Shown here one piece after another: positions 34,275 through 43,066 of a stretch of DNA of 64,000 nucleotides. Source of the stretch: Nonomuraea africana (GTDB taxonomy: Bacteria; Actinomycetota; Actinomycetes; Streptosporangiales; Streptosporangiaceae); NCBI RefSeq assembly GCF_014873535.1, contig NZ_JADBEF010000001.1:6758001-6822000 (forward strand), in the 5' to 3' direction. The position numbers were made by a program, and so were the translations under genes. Under the pieces are notes generated by a model. It ran no database searches, had not been told where the DNA came from, and saw only the letters and a program-made list of their open reading frames with translations. Position 1 is the stretch's first letter; each line of letters starts with the position of its first letter.

Positions 34275-35900
34275 TCAACCCTTGGCGATGGAGGCCTCGT
34301 ACTCGGCCTTCATGGCGTTGCCACCCTTGTCCATGTACTTCTTGACGAAGCTCTTCCACTCCGACAGCGGCTTGCGTCCGGTGACGAAGTCCACGATGGT
34401 GTCCGACGCCATCGTGGTGAGTTCGCCGATCTTCTGCGTGTAGGTGTCGGAGAAGTGACCGGTGGTGACGCGCTGCTGGAGCATGGGCGAGACCTTGGTC
34501 TGGAACTCGTGGACGAGCTTGGTGCGGTCGGGCTGGCCCGGCATGAACAGCGCGGAGGGCGCGTTCAGCACGAAGGAGAGCGGCTGCCAGGTGGTGGGCA
34601 CCTCGGCCTTGCCCTTGTCGGTGAAGACCAGGTCGCCGCCCTCGTTGGTGAAGTGCGTGCCCTCGACGCCGAAGTTGACGAGCTGGTACTCCTCGGTGCC
34701 GAACGGCGCGGCCAGGTAGTTGAGCACGCCGAGCAGCGTCTCGATGCGCGCCTTGTCGACCTTGTTGCTGATCGCGGTGAATCCGACCGAGCCGAGGCCC
34801 GCGTTGTAGACCGGCTTGGACGACGGGGTCGCGGCGAAGGGCACGATGGCGCCGAGGTCGTACTTCTGGGTCTTGGCGTCGTTGATGAAGCCGGGGAACG
34901 ACTCGACATAGGCGCCGATCTGGCCGTTGGCCACCTTGTCCTTGATGGTGGCGAGGGCCGGGTCGGGCCAGAACAGGTTGGCCTTGAAGGCCTTGACGGC
35001 CAGTTCGACCGCGGCGAGGTACTCCGGCGTCTCATACCAGTGGGTCAGCTTGCCGCCCTCGAGCCGCCACAAGTTCGGCGCGCCGTACCACTGACTGAAC
35101 ATGTGCACGTGGTTCACGTACGACGGCTCGAGCGGGTACTTGTTCTTCTTGACGTCGAGCAGCTGCTTGGTCTTCTCGAGGAAGTCGTCGGCGCTGGTGA
35201 AGGTGGCGCCGCCGACCGGCTGCCAGTAGTCCTGGTTGACGCAGAAGACCTGGCCGAACTTGCTGTAGGTCACGGCGACGCCGTGCAGCCTGCCGTCGGT
35301 GACGGCCGACTTCCAGGCCACGTCGCCGAGGTTGGCGAGGTTCGGGTACTTCTTGATCGCGTCGCCGGTCAGGTAGGGCGTCAGGTCGTGGAACTTCGCC
35401 GCCAGGAGCTCGGGCACCCGCTGGAGGCCCTGGTTCGGCGGGAACCAGACCAGGTCGGGCAGGTCGTCGCTGGCGATGATGGCGTTGAACTTGTCGGGGT
35501 AGCCGTCGCCGACCACGATGTTCATGCTCCACTCGGAGCCGAGCGCCTTGTTGAGCTCCTGCAGGTAGGCGTTGTCGGCGGGAGAGGGCGGCGCCACGTC
35601 CCAGGTCTGCGTGAGCGAGGTGATCTTCTTGCCGTCGCCGGGCGGGGTGGCGACCGACTTGATCAGCTCGGTCGGGTACTTCAGGTAGGCGGGGTCCTGA
35701 CCGGCGTCGACGGGGAGGTCGGGAGTCGGGATCTTGGCGGCCGTGAAGGTCGGGAGCACGAGCTTCTTCGACAGCTCGGCGCCGCCCTTCTTGACGCCGG
35801 CCGCGCCGCCGCCCTCGCCCCCGCAGGCGGAGAGCCCGGCGACCGTGACGCCGGCGAGCGCGAGTCCGAGGAAGCCGCGACGGGACATGGGTGAGGACAT
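34275..35900 (-). CDS. Extracellular solute-binding lipoprotein of a sugar ABC importer
   Basis: 541-aa binding protein of the large Lpl/YtcQ family that serves LplB/LplC-type permeases for complex oligosaccharides. The N-terminus SRRGFLGLALAGVTVAGLSAC combines twin arginine with a lipobox (cut here: SRRGFLGLALAG and LSAC), so it is a surface lipoprotein, possibly Tat-exported. The ATG at 35900 is supported by AGGAGA upstream. It has typical large-SBP features, including an internal VGDGYPDKFNAIIASDDLPD region. Confidence 0.92.
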   Translation of the reverse strand: MSSPMSRRGFLGLALAGVTVAGLSACGGEGGGAAGVKKGGAELSKKLVLPTFTAAKIPTPDLPVDAGQDPAYLKYPTELIKSVATPPGDGKKITSLTQTWDVAPPSPADNAYLQELNKALGSEWSMNIVVGDGYPDKFNAIIASDDLPDLVWFPPNQGLQRVPELLAAKFHDLTPYLTGDAIKKYPNLANLGDVAWKSAVTDGRLHGVAVTYSKFGQVFCVNQDYWQPVGGATFTSADDFLEKTKQLLDVKKNKYPLEPSYVNHVHMFSQWYGAPNLWRLEGGKLTHWYETPEYLAAVELAVKAFKANLFWPDPALATIKDKVANGQIGAYVESFPGFINDAKTQKYDLGAIVPFAATPSSKPVYNAGLGSVGFTAISNKVDKARIETLLGVLNYLAAPFGTEEYQLVNFGVEGTHFTNEGGDLVFTDKGKAEVPTTWQPLSFVLNAPSALFMPGQPDRTKLVHEFQTKVSPMLQQRVTTGHFSDTYTQKIGELTTMASDTIVDFVTGRKPLSEWKSFVKKYMDKGGNAMKAEYEASIAKG

Positions 35901-35921
35901 GGATGTCTCCTGGGGGTGTGT

Positions 35922-36803
35922 TCAGCCCTTGATGGCGCCGGTCAGGACGCCCTTGGTGAAGTACTTCTGGAGGAAGGGGTAGACGAGCAGGATCGGGACC
36001 AGCGCGATGACCAGCACCGCCATCTGGATGGAGGAGGCGGGCAGGTCACGGACGATCGCGACGTCCATGCCGGAGGCGGCGCCGCCGCGGAAGATGAACT
36101 GGCGCAGCACGACCTGGATGGGATGCATCGACTGGTCGTTGAGGTAGAGGATCGCGTTGAAGAAGGTGTTCCAGTACGACACCGCGTAGAAGAGGCCGAC
36201 CACGGCGATGACCGCCTTGGACAGCGGGATCGCGATGCGCCACAGCATCCGCCACTCGCTGCAGCCGTCCATCTTGGCCGCCTCGAACAGCTCGTCCGGC
36301 AGGTTCTGGAAGAACGCCCTGACCACGACCACGTTGAAGGCGTTGACCAGCACCGGCGCGATCAGCGCCTGGTAGGTGTCGATCATGCCGAGCTCCTTGA
36401 CCATCAGGTAGCTCGGGATCATGCCGGGGGTGAAGAGGAAGGTGGCCAGCACCATCAGCAGGATCGGCTTGCCGCCGAGCATGCCCCTGCGCGAGAGCGC
36501 GTAGCCGAGGAAGACCGTGCAGACCAGGCTCAGGGCGGTGCCGGCGAGCGTGATGCCGATGCTGATCAGCACCGAGCGGGTGACCGCGCCGCCTGAGAGG
36601 ATCACGGCGTAGGCCTCGAAGGTCGGCTTCGAGGGGAAGAGCACGTAGGCGCCGCCGTTGGCGATGCTCTCCGCGCGGCCCATGAGGCTGGTGCCGAGCG
36701 CCAGGCCGAACGGGTACAGCACGGCCACCGTGATGGCGGTCAGGACCAGGAACTTCAGCGTGCGGCCCGCGATGGTCGGGCGCTCCATCCACGGCGGCCT
36801 CAT
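35922..36803 (-). CDS. Sugar ABC transporter permease, LplC/YtcP type
   Basis: 293-aa inner-membrane permease with six helices and the EAA loop ELFEAAKMDGCSEWRMLWRIAIPLSK (part: ELFEAAKMDGCSEWRMLWRI). The C-terminus LVYPFLQKYFTKGVLTGAIKG is the hallmark of the LplC family. Its ATG overlaps the stop of the LplB-type partner (ATGA). No ATPase is encoded in the operon, so a shared MsiK-type ATPase elsewhere is expected, as is normal in actinomycetes. Confidence 0.93.
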   Translation of the reverse strand: MRPPWMERPTIAGRTLKFLVLTAITVAVLYPFGLALGTSLMGRAESIANGGAYVLFPSKPTFEAYAVILSGGAVTRSVLISIGITLAGTALSLVCTVFLGYALSRRGMLGGKPILLMVLATFLFTPGMIPSYLMVKELGMIDTYQALIAPVLVNAFNVVVVRAFFQNLPDELFEAAKMDGCSEWRMLWRIAIPLSKAVIAVVGLFYAVSYWNTFFNAILYLNDQSMHPIQVVLRQFIFRGGAASGMDVAIVRDLPASSIQMAVLVIALVPILLVYPFLQKYFTKGVLTGAIKG

Positions 36804-37762
36804 CGATAGATCCCCTGCTCTCCGAAGCGGTGTGCCAGCTTGTTCGCCGCGTAGATCAGCGCCGCGCCGATGACGCCCTTCATGAGGCCGGCCGCGGTGC
36901 TCATGCCCCAGTCGCCGTCACGGATGCCGTGGTAGTAGACGTAGGTGTCGATCACCTCGGCGGCTCCCGCGCCGACGGCGTCCCGTTGCAGGACCATCTG
37001 CTCGAAGCCGACGGAGAGGATGTCGCCGAGGCGCAGGATCAGCATCATCAGCACGACGGAGCGGATGCCGGGGAGCGTCACGTGCCACAGGCGGCGCTTC
37101 CAGTCGGCGCCGTCGATCGCGGCGGCCTCGTAGTGGCTCATGTCGATGGCGGTGATCGCGGCGAGGAAGATGATCGTGCCCCAGCCGCAGTCCTTCCAGA
37201 TCACCTGAGCGGTCACCAGCAGCTTGAAGGTGTCCGCGTTGGACATCAGGTTGCCGATGGTGATGCCGTGGGAGTTCAGGAAGCCGCTCACGGTGCCCGC
37301 GCCGCCGATGACCTGCTGGAACATCGCGACCACGACGACCCAGGACAGGAAGTGCGGCAGGTAGACGACCGACTGGATGAACCGCTTGATGCGGTGGCCG
37401 ACCAGGGAGTTCAGCAGCAGCGCGAGCGCGATCGGCGCGGGGAAGTACAGCAGCAGCTGCAGGGCGGTGATCTGCAGCGTGTTGTTGACCGCGGACCAGA
37501 ACTCCGGCTCCGCCAGGAGCGCGGTGAAGTTGTCCAGCCCCACCCACGGGCTGCCGTTGATGCCCAGGAACGGCGCGTAGTCCTTGAACGCGATCACGTT
37601 CCCGAGAAGCGGGACGTAGAAGAAGACCACGAAGTACAGGACTCCGGGCACGCACAGCGCCAGCAGTGTCCAGTCGCGCTTCAGCCGGTCTCTGATGGCC
37701 CGGCGCTGCGGGCGGGCGTCCGCCAGGACCTCCGCCCGGGCGGCTGCCGTGGATGCGACCAC
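36800..37762 (-). CDS. Sugar ABC transporter permease, LplB type
   Basis: 320-aa permease with six helices. The start FYVPLLGNVIAFKDYAPFLGI and the EAA loop HYEAAAIDGADWKRRLWHVT are typical of LplB. The GTG at 37762 is preceded by GGAGGTGAGAC. First gene of an eight-gene minus-strand operon (importer, oxidoreductase, hexosaminidase, exporter). The inverted repeat TAACT-AG-AGTTA at 37819-37830 sits in its promoter region, downstream of a ROK regulator gene. Confidence 0.93.
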   Translation of the reverse strand: MVASTAAARAEVLADARPQRRAIRDRLKRDWTLLALCVPGVLYFVVFFYVPLLGNVIAFKDYAPFLGINGSPWVGLDNFTALLAEPEFWSAVNNTLQITALQLLLYFPAPIALALLLNSLVGHRIKRFIQSVVYLPHFLSWVVVVAMFQQVIGGAGTVSGFLNSHGITIGNLMSNADTFKLLVTAQVIWKDCGWGTIIFLAAITAIDMSHYEAAAIDGADWKRRLWHVTLPGIRSVVLMMLILRLGDILSVGFEQMVLQRDAVGAGAAEVIDTYVYYHGIRDGDWGMSTAAGLMKGVIGAALIYAANKLAHRFGEQGIYR

Positions 37763-37818
37763 GTCTCACCTCCAAGTCAGAACGAGTTCGCCTGGAGGCT
37801 AACGCCCATTTATGCAAG

Positions 37819-37830
37819 TAACTAGAGTTA
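37819..37830. promoter_or_regulatory. Candidate ROK operator upstream of the sugar operon
   Basis: TAACT-ag-AGTTA is a perfect 5-bp inverted repeat, about 57 nt upstream of the first permease start, in an AT-richer stretch where a -10 element would be expected. A ROK regulator is encoded just upstream. Binding is inferred. Confidence 0.35.
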
Positions 37831-37957
37831 ATCGCGCTTGATCGGGCAAGATGGTCGAATCGATGCTCACCGGCAATCGGCCCGTGATGGAAGAGTTATC
37901 TCTCTGACCTGCGAAGATGCGCCGAATCCCGAGCTGGAGGGCGTGGGGAAGATTTTT

Positions 37958-39100
37958 TCAGGCAGGTGGTGTAAAGAGCAGGCGGTCGGCGTGGTTGAGC
38001 GCCAACCGTACGGCGCCGAGCATGATGCACTCGCTTCCGAGGCCCGAGGCCGTGACCTTGGGCGGGTAGAGGCAGTACTCGTCGAGCAGTTCCTGGATCG
38101 GGTCGACGAGCAGGTCACCGGCGGAGGAGAGGCTGCCGCCGACCACCACCATCTCGGGGTCGAGCGGGTTCACCACGGGGATCAGCCCCGCGGCCAGGCC
38201 CCGCGCGAAGTCCCTGACCGCCTGGCCGGCGCGCTCGTCGCCGTCCCTGGCCCTGGCGATCGCGAACTCGGCGCTCTGCCTGCTGGAGCGCAGCTCGCCG
38301 GGCTCGGCCGCCATCGCGTAGTCCATGACGTGCCTGAAGGCCACCCAGTTGTCGTTGGGCTGCCTGCCGATCTCCCCCGAGGCCGCGTGCGACCCCCTGT
38401 ACGGCACGCCGCCGATGAGCAGGCCCATGCCGATCCTGTTGCCGGTGAACAGGTAGACGACGTTGCTCCGTCCCTGCGCCGCGCCCCGCCAGTGCTCGGC
38501 CAGCACCGCCAGGCGCATGTCGTTCTCGACGACCACGGGGACGGGGAGCCTGGCGCCCAGCTCCGCCTGCAGGTGCAGGCCGGTCCAGCCGGGCAGCGCG
38601 ATGCTCTTGACGACCCGTCCCTCGCCGTCGACCACTCCCGTGGTGCCCACGCCGACCGTGACCAGGTCGGCGACGGCGATCTCGGCGTCGGCCGCCGCGA
38701 GCCAGACCAGCTCGACGGTGGCCGCGAGACGGTCGGGTGCGGGGGTGTCGGGGGCGAGCTGTCGCCTGCGCACCGACACGAGCCCGCCGTTGAGGTCGGA
38801 GACGGTCGCCCGCACGCCCGAATGGCCGATGCTGACCCCGACGACGTGCGCGGCGGAGGCGCGGAACCTGAAGCGGCGGGCGGGCCTGCCGCGCTGGCGG
38901 TCGCCCTGCTCCTCGGCGCACTCCTCTGCCCAGCCCTCGGCCAGCAGATCCTCGACGACGCCCTCGGCGGTCGGCCTGGACACGCGGGCGGCCCTGGCGA
39001 GCTCGGTCAGCGTGGCGTCCTCCGACGCCCGCATGATCCGCAGGATCGCGGCAGAGTTGAGCCTCCTCAGGAGGGATGCGTCACCGCTCACCTGTCTCAT
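37958..39100 (-). CDS. ROK-family transcriptional regulator
   Basis: 380-aa regulator with an N-terminal winged helix (LLRRLNSAAILRIMR, TLTELARAARVSRPTAEGVV) and a sugar-kinase-like ROK domain (VGVSIGHSGVRATV, GVGTTGVVDGEGRVV, VVVENDMRLAVLAEHW). The nucleotide-site glycines are degenerate, as expected for a regulator rather than a kinase, and the usual ROK zinc-cysteine cluster is not evident (GEIGRQPNDNWVAF). The ATG at 39100 is preferred over an upstream start that would add 28 residues unlike the family. It lies directly upstream of the sugar importer operon, which it probably represses. Confidence 0.88.
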   Translation of the reverse strand: MRQVSGDASLLRRLNSAAILRIMRASEDATLTELARAARVSRPTAEGVVEDLLAEGWAEECAEEQGDRQRGRPARRFRFRASAAHVVGVSIGHSGVRATVSDLNGGLVSVRRRQLAPDTPAPDRLAATVELVWLAAADAEIAVADLVTVGVGTTGVVDGEGRVVKSIALPGWTGLHLQAELGARLPVPVVVENDMRLAVLAEHWRGAAQGRSNVVYLFTGNRIGMGLLIGGVPYRGSHAASGEIGRQPNDNWVAFRHVMDYAMAAEPGELRSSRQSAEFAIARARDGDERAGQAVRDFARGLAAGLIPVVNPLDPEMVVVGGSLSSAGDLLVDPIQELLDEYCLYPPKVTASGLGSECIMLGAVRLALNHADRLLFTPPA

Positions 39101-39122
39101 GATGGTCCATTCTATTTCAAAA

Positions 39123-39139
39123 GGTTCTTTCGAAAAACC
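39123..39139. promoter_or_regulatory. Near-perfect palindrome between ROK regulator and threonine dehydrogenase genes
   Basis: GGTT-c-TTTCGAAA-AACC lies in the divergent region, 23 nt upstream of the ROK ATG. With one extra C it is otherwise a perfect palindrome and lies in the most AT-rich part of this region. It is a good candidate for autoregulation or for control of the divergent gene. Confidence 0.35.
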
Positions 39140-39239
39140 GTGAAGATTCGCTGACAGGCGCGTTAAGAAAACCTCGATGGACACCGGAGGTGATCACCGG
39201 CACAGTGCGTAAGGTTGTCAGGAGGGGGAAACGACCGTC

Positions 39240-40283
39240 ATGAAAGCGCTGGTCAAGCAGAAGGCCGAGCCCGGTCTGTGGCTCGTGGACGTGCCCGAGC
39301 CCGTCGTGGGCCCGGGCGAGGTCAAGATCCGGGTGCTGCGCACCGGCATCTGCGGCACCGACCTCCACATCAGGAAGTACGACGACTGGGCGAAGAGCAC
39401 GCTGCGGCTGCCGCTCATCGTCGGGCACGAGTTCTCCGGCCAGGTGGTCGAGGTCGCGCCGGGCATCGAGGACATCAAGGTCGGCGACCTGGTCAGCGGC
39501 GAGGGCCACATCGTCTGCGGCAGGTGCCGCAACTGCATGGCGGGCCGCAGGCACCTGTGCATCAACACCGTGGGGCTCGGCGTCAACCGCGACGGCGCGT
39601 TCGCCGAGTACGTGACGCTTCCCGCCTCGAACGTCTGGGTGCACCGCATCCCCGTCGATCCCGACATCGCGGCGATCTTCGACCCGTTCGGCAACGCCGT
39701 GCACACCGCCCTGTCCTTCCCGATGGTCGGCGAGGACGTGCTGATCACCGGCGCCGGGCCGATCGGGCTGATGGCCGCGGCCGTCGCCACCCATGTGGGT
39801 GCCCGCAACGTCGTGATCACCGATGTCAGCCCCGAGCGGCTGGAGCTGGCCGAGAAGCTGGGCGTCAGCCTCGCGCTGAACGTCGCGCGCAGTTCCATCA
39901 CCGACGGCTGGAAGCGGCTCGGCATGCGCGAGGGCTTCGACGTCGGCCTGGAGATGTCAGGGCACCCGCAGGCCATGCGCGACATGATCGCGAACATGAC
40001 CCACGGCGGCAGGATCGCCATGCTGGGCCTGCCCGCCGAGGAGTTCGCCATCGACTGGTCCACGGTCGTCACCTCGATGATCACCATCAAGGGCATCTAC
40101 GGCCGCGAGATGTACGAGACCTGGTACAACATGTCGGTCCTGCTGGAGAAGGGGCTAGACCTCTCTCCCGTGATCACCGACAGGTTCTCCTACCGCGACT
40201 TCGACGCCGCCTTCGACACGGCCGCCAGCGGCCGCACCGGCAAGGTCATCCTCGACTGGAGCGACGCCGCGCCCAGCGCCTGA
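39240..40283 (+). CDS. tdh: L-threonine 3-dehydrogenase
   Basis: 347-aa zinc-dependent medium-chain dehydrogenase converting threonine to 2-amino-3-ketobutyrate with NAD. Motifs: TGICGTDLHIRKYDDW (catalytic zinc Cys), GHEFSGQVVEV, CGRCRNCMAGRRHLC (structural zinc), FGNAVHTAL and the Rossmann turn ITGAGPIGLMAAAVA. The YNMSVLLEKGLDLSPVITDRF region near the C-terminus is typical of Tdh. Glycine C-acetyltransferase follows on the same strand, completing threonine-to-glycine conversion. AGGAGGGGG upstream supports the ATG, at a rather long spacing. Confidence 0.94.
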   Translation: MKALVKQKAEPGLWLVDVPEPVVGPGEVKIRVLRTGICGTDLHIRKYDDWAKSTLRLPLIVGHEFSGQVVEVAPGIEDIKVGDLVSGEGHIVCGRCRNCMAGRRHLCINTVGLGVNRDGAFAEYVTLPASNVWVHRIPVDPDIAAIFDPFGNAVHTALSFPMVGEDVLITGAGPIGLMAAAVATHVGARNVVITDVSPERLELAEKLGVSLALNVARSSITDGWKRLGMREGFDVGLEMSGHPQAMRDMIANMTHGGRIAMLGLPAEEFAIDWSTVVTSMITIKGIYGREMYETWYNMSVLLEKGLDLSPVITDRFSYRDFDAAFDTAASGRTGKVILDWSDAAPSA

Positions 40284-40335
40284 CCGCCTGCCGTACCTGC
40301 CGCAGGACCCCGGCGACCACCGGTGGCGCCCTCGG

Positions 40336-40476
40336 ACGGGGCCGCTCCCCGAAGGTCCCGACCTGCGACCGGGGAGAGGGCCGCGCGAACCGCGGGGTAC
40401 GACCCCAGACGGGCCGCTCCCGAAGGCCCCCCACCTGCGACCGGGGAAGGTGCCGCGCGAACCCGCGGGGTGCGAC
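40336..40476. repeat. Two-copy 73-bp imperfect tandem repeat between tdh and kbl
   Basis: Copy one begins at 40336 and copy two at 40409, each running from ACGGGGCCGCTCCC-like sequence through ACCTGCGACCGGGGA to GCGGGGTxCGACC. The copies differ at a handful of positions. Each contains internal GC inverted segments (CCGCGCGAAC..GCGGGG), so it could form alternative hairpins in the tdh-kbl transcript. No coding signal. Confidence 0.75.
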
Positions 40477-40506
40477 CTCCCCTTCAGAACAGATTAGGAG
40501 CGTGTG

Positions 40507-41679
40507 ATGTTCGGAAAGACGCGGGATGACCTGCGGGCCACGCTGGACGAGATCGCCTCGGCCGGGCTGCTCAAGCCCGAACGGGTCATCACCACCCCGC
40601 AGAGCGCCACGGTCGGCGTCGCGGGCCGCGAAGTACTGAACTTCTGCGCCAACAACTACCTCGGCCTCGCCGACCACCCCGAGGTCGTCGAGGCCGCCAA
40701 GGCGGCGCTCGACCGCTGGGGCTTCGGCATGGCCTCGGTGCGCTTCATCTGCGGCACCCAGGAGGTGCACAAGGAGCTGGAGTCGCGCCTTTCCGACTTC
40801 CTCGGCATGGAGGACACCGTCCTCTACAGCTCGTGCTTCGACGCCAACGGCGGCGTCTTCGAGACGCTGCTCGACGCGCAGGACGCGGTGATCTCCGACG
40901 CGCTCAACCACGCGAGCATCATCGACGGCATCAGGCTCTCCAAGGCCCGCCGCCTCCGCTACGCCAACCGCGACATGGCCGAGCTCGAGGCCAGGCTCAA
41001 GGAGGCGTCCGACGCGCGGCGCAAGCTGATCGTGACCGACGGCGTGTTCTCCATGGACGGCTACGTCGCACCGCTCAGGGAGATCTGCGACCTGGCCGAC
41101 CAGTACGGCGCGATGGTCATGGTCGACGACTCCCACGCGGTCGGCTTCGTCGGCCCGACCGGGCGCGGCACCCCCGAACTGCACGGCGTGACCGACCGGA
41201 TCGACATCATCACCGGCACGCTCGGCAAGGCCCTCGGCGGCGCCAGCGGCGGCTACGTGTCGGCCCGCAAGGAGATCTGCGAGCTGCTGCGCCAGCGCTC
41301 GCGCCCCTACCTCTTCTCCAACTCCCTCGCCCCGGTGATCGCCTCGGCGTCGCTGCGCATCCTCGACCTGCTGGAGACCTCGAGCGAGGCCCGCGAGCGG
41401 CTGCGCGAGAACACGCGGCGCTTCCGCACCAAGATGACCGAGGCGGGCTTCGACATCCTGCCGGGCGACCACCCGATCGCGCCGGTCATGATCGGTGACG
41501 CCGGGGAGGCCGCCGCCATGGCCGAACGCCTCCTCGACCAAGGCATCTACGTGATCGGCTTCTCCTACCCCGTGGTGCCGCACGGCCAGGCCCGCATCCG
41601 CGTCCAGCTCTCGGCCGCCCACTCGGCCGAGGACGTCGACCGCGCCGTCGAGGCGTTCGTCACGGCCCGATCGACCTGA
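40507..41679 (+). CDS. kbl: Glycine C-acetyltransferase (2-amino-3-ketobutyrate CoA ligase)
   Basis: 390-aa PLP enzyme of the alpha-oxoamine synthase family that splits 2-amino-3-ketobutyrate with CoA into glycine and acetyl-CoA. Motifs: NFCANNYLGLADHPEV, MASVRFICGTQEVHKELE, DALNHASIIDGIRLSK, VMVDDSHAVGFVGPTGRG and the PLP lysine in TGTLGKALGGASGGY. The ATG at 40507 follows AGGAG at good spacing; a GTG three bases earlier is too close. Partner of tdh upstream. Confidence 0.95.
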   Translation: MFGKTRDDLRATLDEIASAGLLKPERVITTPQSATVGVAGREVLNFCANNYLGLADHPEVVEAAKAALDRWGFGMASVRFICGTQEVHKELESRLSDFLGMEDTVLYSSCFDANGGVFETLLDAQDAVISDALNHASIIDGIRLSKARRLRYANRDMAELEARLKEASDARRKLIVTDGVFSMDGYVAPLREICDLADQYGAMVMVDDSHAVGFVGPTGRGTPELHGVTDRIDIITGTLGKALGGASGGYVSARKEICELLRQRSRPYLFSNSLAPVIASASLRILDLLETSSEARERLRENTRRFRTKMTEAGFDILPGDHPIAPVMIGDAGEAAAMAERLLDQGIYVIGFSYPVVPHGQARIRVQLSAAHSAEDVDRAVEAFVTARST

Positions 41680-41734
41680 CCCGGCGGATCGCGAGCGCCC
41701 AGGTCCGCCTGGCCCGGCGGATCGAGCACCCGAC

Positions 41735-41766
41735 GGGTCCGCCGGTCGTCTCCGGCCGGCGGACCC
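41735..41766 (+). terminator. Strong hairpin downstream of kbl
   Basis: GGGTCCGCCGG (41735-41745) pairs perfectly with CCGGCGGACCC (41756-41766) around a 10-nt loop, 56 nt after the kbl stop. Two direct copies of CCCGGCGGATCG precede it. Confidence 0.6.
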
Positions 41767-42165
41767 CGGTCAGAGCCCCTCCCAATCGCGGGCCTGCATG
41801 CGGTCCCAGAACTCGTCAGCTTCTCGGTCGTGAACGACCGAGCTTGCAGCTCCTCTGCGTCGATGGATTCGACGTTTCGGGCCGCGTAAGGCAGCGTGAC
41901 TCACTGCCCGACATGGCAGGCCATGCCGCGTTGCGATGCCGATACCAGATCACAGAGCCGTTCCCCGGCACGCCGGGTGCGTTCAATCCCGTCACCGCGT
42001 CACCAGGAGTAACAACAAGCCTACGCAGGGAAGCCATTCCTCTCGGGCGTGACCGCCCGAGGTTCCTGGCTAGATGGCGCTGAACGATCTGCGCCGGCTC
42101 CATGCGGCGCATCCTGCCAGAGCCGACCGACAAGAACCGGCCCATCGCCGGGTGACAATGGGCAG
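41767..42165. other. 400-bp stretch without a supportable gene
   Basis: Short frames exist on both strands but none has convincing composition or a family resemblance. The stretch carries a perfect palindrome TCGGTCGT-ga-ACGACCGA at 41824-41841 and is less GC-biased than the flanking genes, which suggests decayed or acquired DNA. The promoter of the LysR gene at 42166 should lie at its right end. Confidence 0.4.
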
Positions 42166-43047
42166 GTGATTGACACTCGCCGGCTGCGGACGCTGCGCGC
42201 GGTGGCGGACCACGGGACGGTGACCGCGGCGGCCGCCGCACTGCACCTGACCCCTTCGGCCGTCTCCCAGCAACTCGGCGCGCTGGAGCACGAGGTCGGG
42301 CACCGGCTGTTCGCCCGCGACGGCAGGGGCATCAGGCTCACCGCCGTGGGCCGCATCATGCTCGCGCACGCCGACGAGGTCCTCGCCCAGCTCGAACGCG
42401 CCGAAGCCGAGGTGGCCGCCTACACCACGGGCTCGGCGGGCGAGGTGTCGGTGGCCTCGTTCGCCACCGCGATCAGCGCGGTGCTCGCGCCTGCCGTCCG
42501 CGAGCTGCGGGTCAGCGCGCCCGCGCTGAAGATCAGGGTGCTCGACGCGGAGGGCGACCGCGGCCTCACCATGCTGCTCGACGACGAGGCGGACCTGACC
42601 ATCGCCGTGGAGTACAGGGGCGCGCCCGACGACCAGCGCCTCACCCGCATCCCGCTCTACGCCGAGCCGTTCGACCTGCTGCTTCCCCGCGAGCACGCCC
42701 CCGCCTCGACGCTGGCGGAGCTGGCCGAGGACGACTGGATCGGCCCCTATCCCGGCAATCCCGTCCACGACGTGATCACGTTCGCCTGCGAGCGAGAGGG
42801 CTTCACGCCCGGCTTCGCGCACTCCTCCGACGACTTCCGCGCGGTCGTCGCCCTGGTGGGGGCGGGGGCGGGGGTGGCGCTCGTGCCCCGGCTGGCGCTG
42901 CGCGACCTCGACCTGTCCGCGGTGATCGTCCGGCAGATCCCCGGGCCCGAGCGGCGCGTCTTCGCCGCCGTCCGCAAGGGCGCCGACCAGCATCCCCTTC
43001 TCCGGCCGCTGCTCGCCACGCTCACGGCCAGCCGTCCGCTGGGCTGA
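42166..43047 (+). CDS. LysR-family regulator
   Basis: 293-aa LysR protein. The DNA-binding domain starts immediately (RLRTLRAVADHGTVTAAAAA, TPSAVSQQLGALEHEVGHRLF), so the GTG at 42166 is the proper start; the frame extends upstream only through non-family sequence. The effector domain shows LPREHAPASTLAELAEDDWI and VALVGAGAGVALVPRLAL. It is convergent with the dynamin-like gene and faces no obvious divergent target, so its regulon cannot be guessed. Confidence 0.88.
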   Translation: MIDTRRLRTLRAVADHGTVTAAAAALHLTPSAVSQQLGALEHEVGHRLFARDGRGIRLTAVGRIMLAHADEVLAQLERAEAEVAAYTTGSAGEVSVASFATAISAVLAPAVRELRVSAPALKIRVLDAEGDRGLTMLLDDEADLTIAVEYRGAPDDQRLTRIPLYAEPFDLLLPREHAPASTLAELAEDDWIGPYPGNPVHDVITFACEREGFTPGFAHSSDDFRAVVALVGAGAGVALVPRLALRDLDLSAVIVRQIPGPERRVFAAVRKGADQHPLLRPLLATLTASRPLG

Positions 43048-43066
43048 GCCGCGCACCCGCTCGAGA

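Noticed and set aside
33279..35894. Long plus-strand frame across the oxidoreductase and sugar-binding genes
   Set aside because: Antisense shadow; His/Val/Asp/Arg-biased with no family motif.
41816..42241. 141-codon minus-strand frame
   Set aside because: Low-complexity start, no family resemblance, overlaps the LysR start and its likely promoter.
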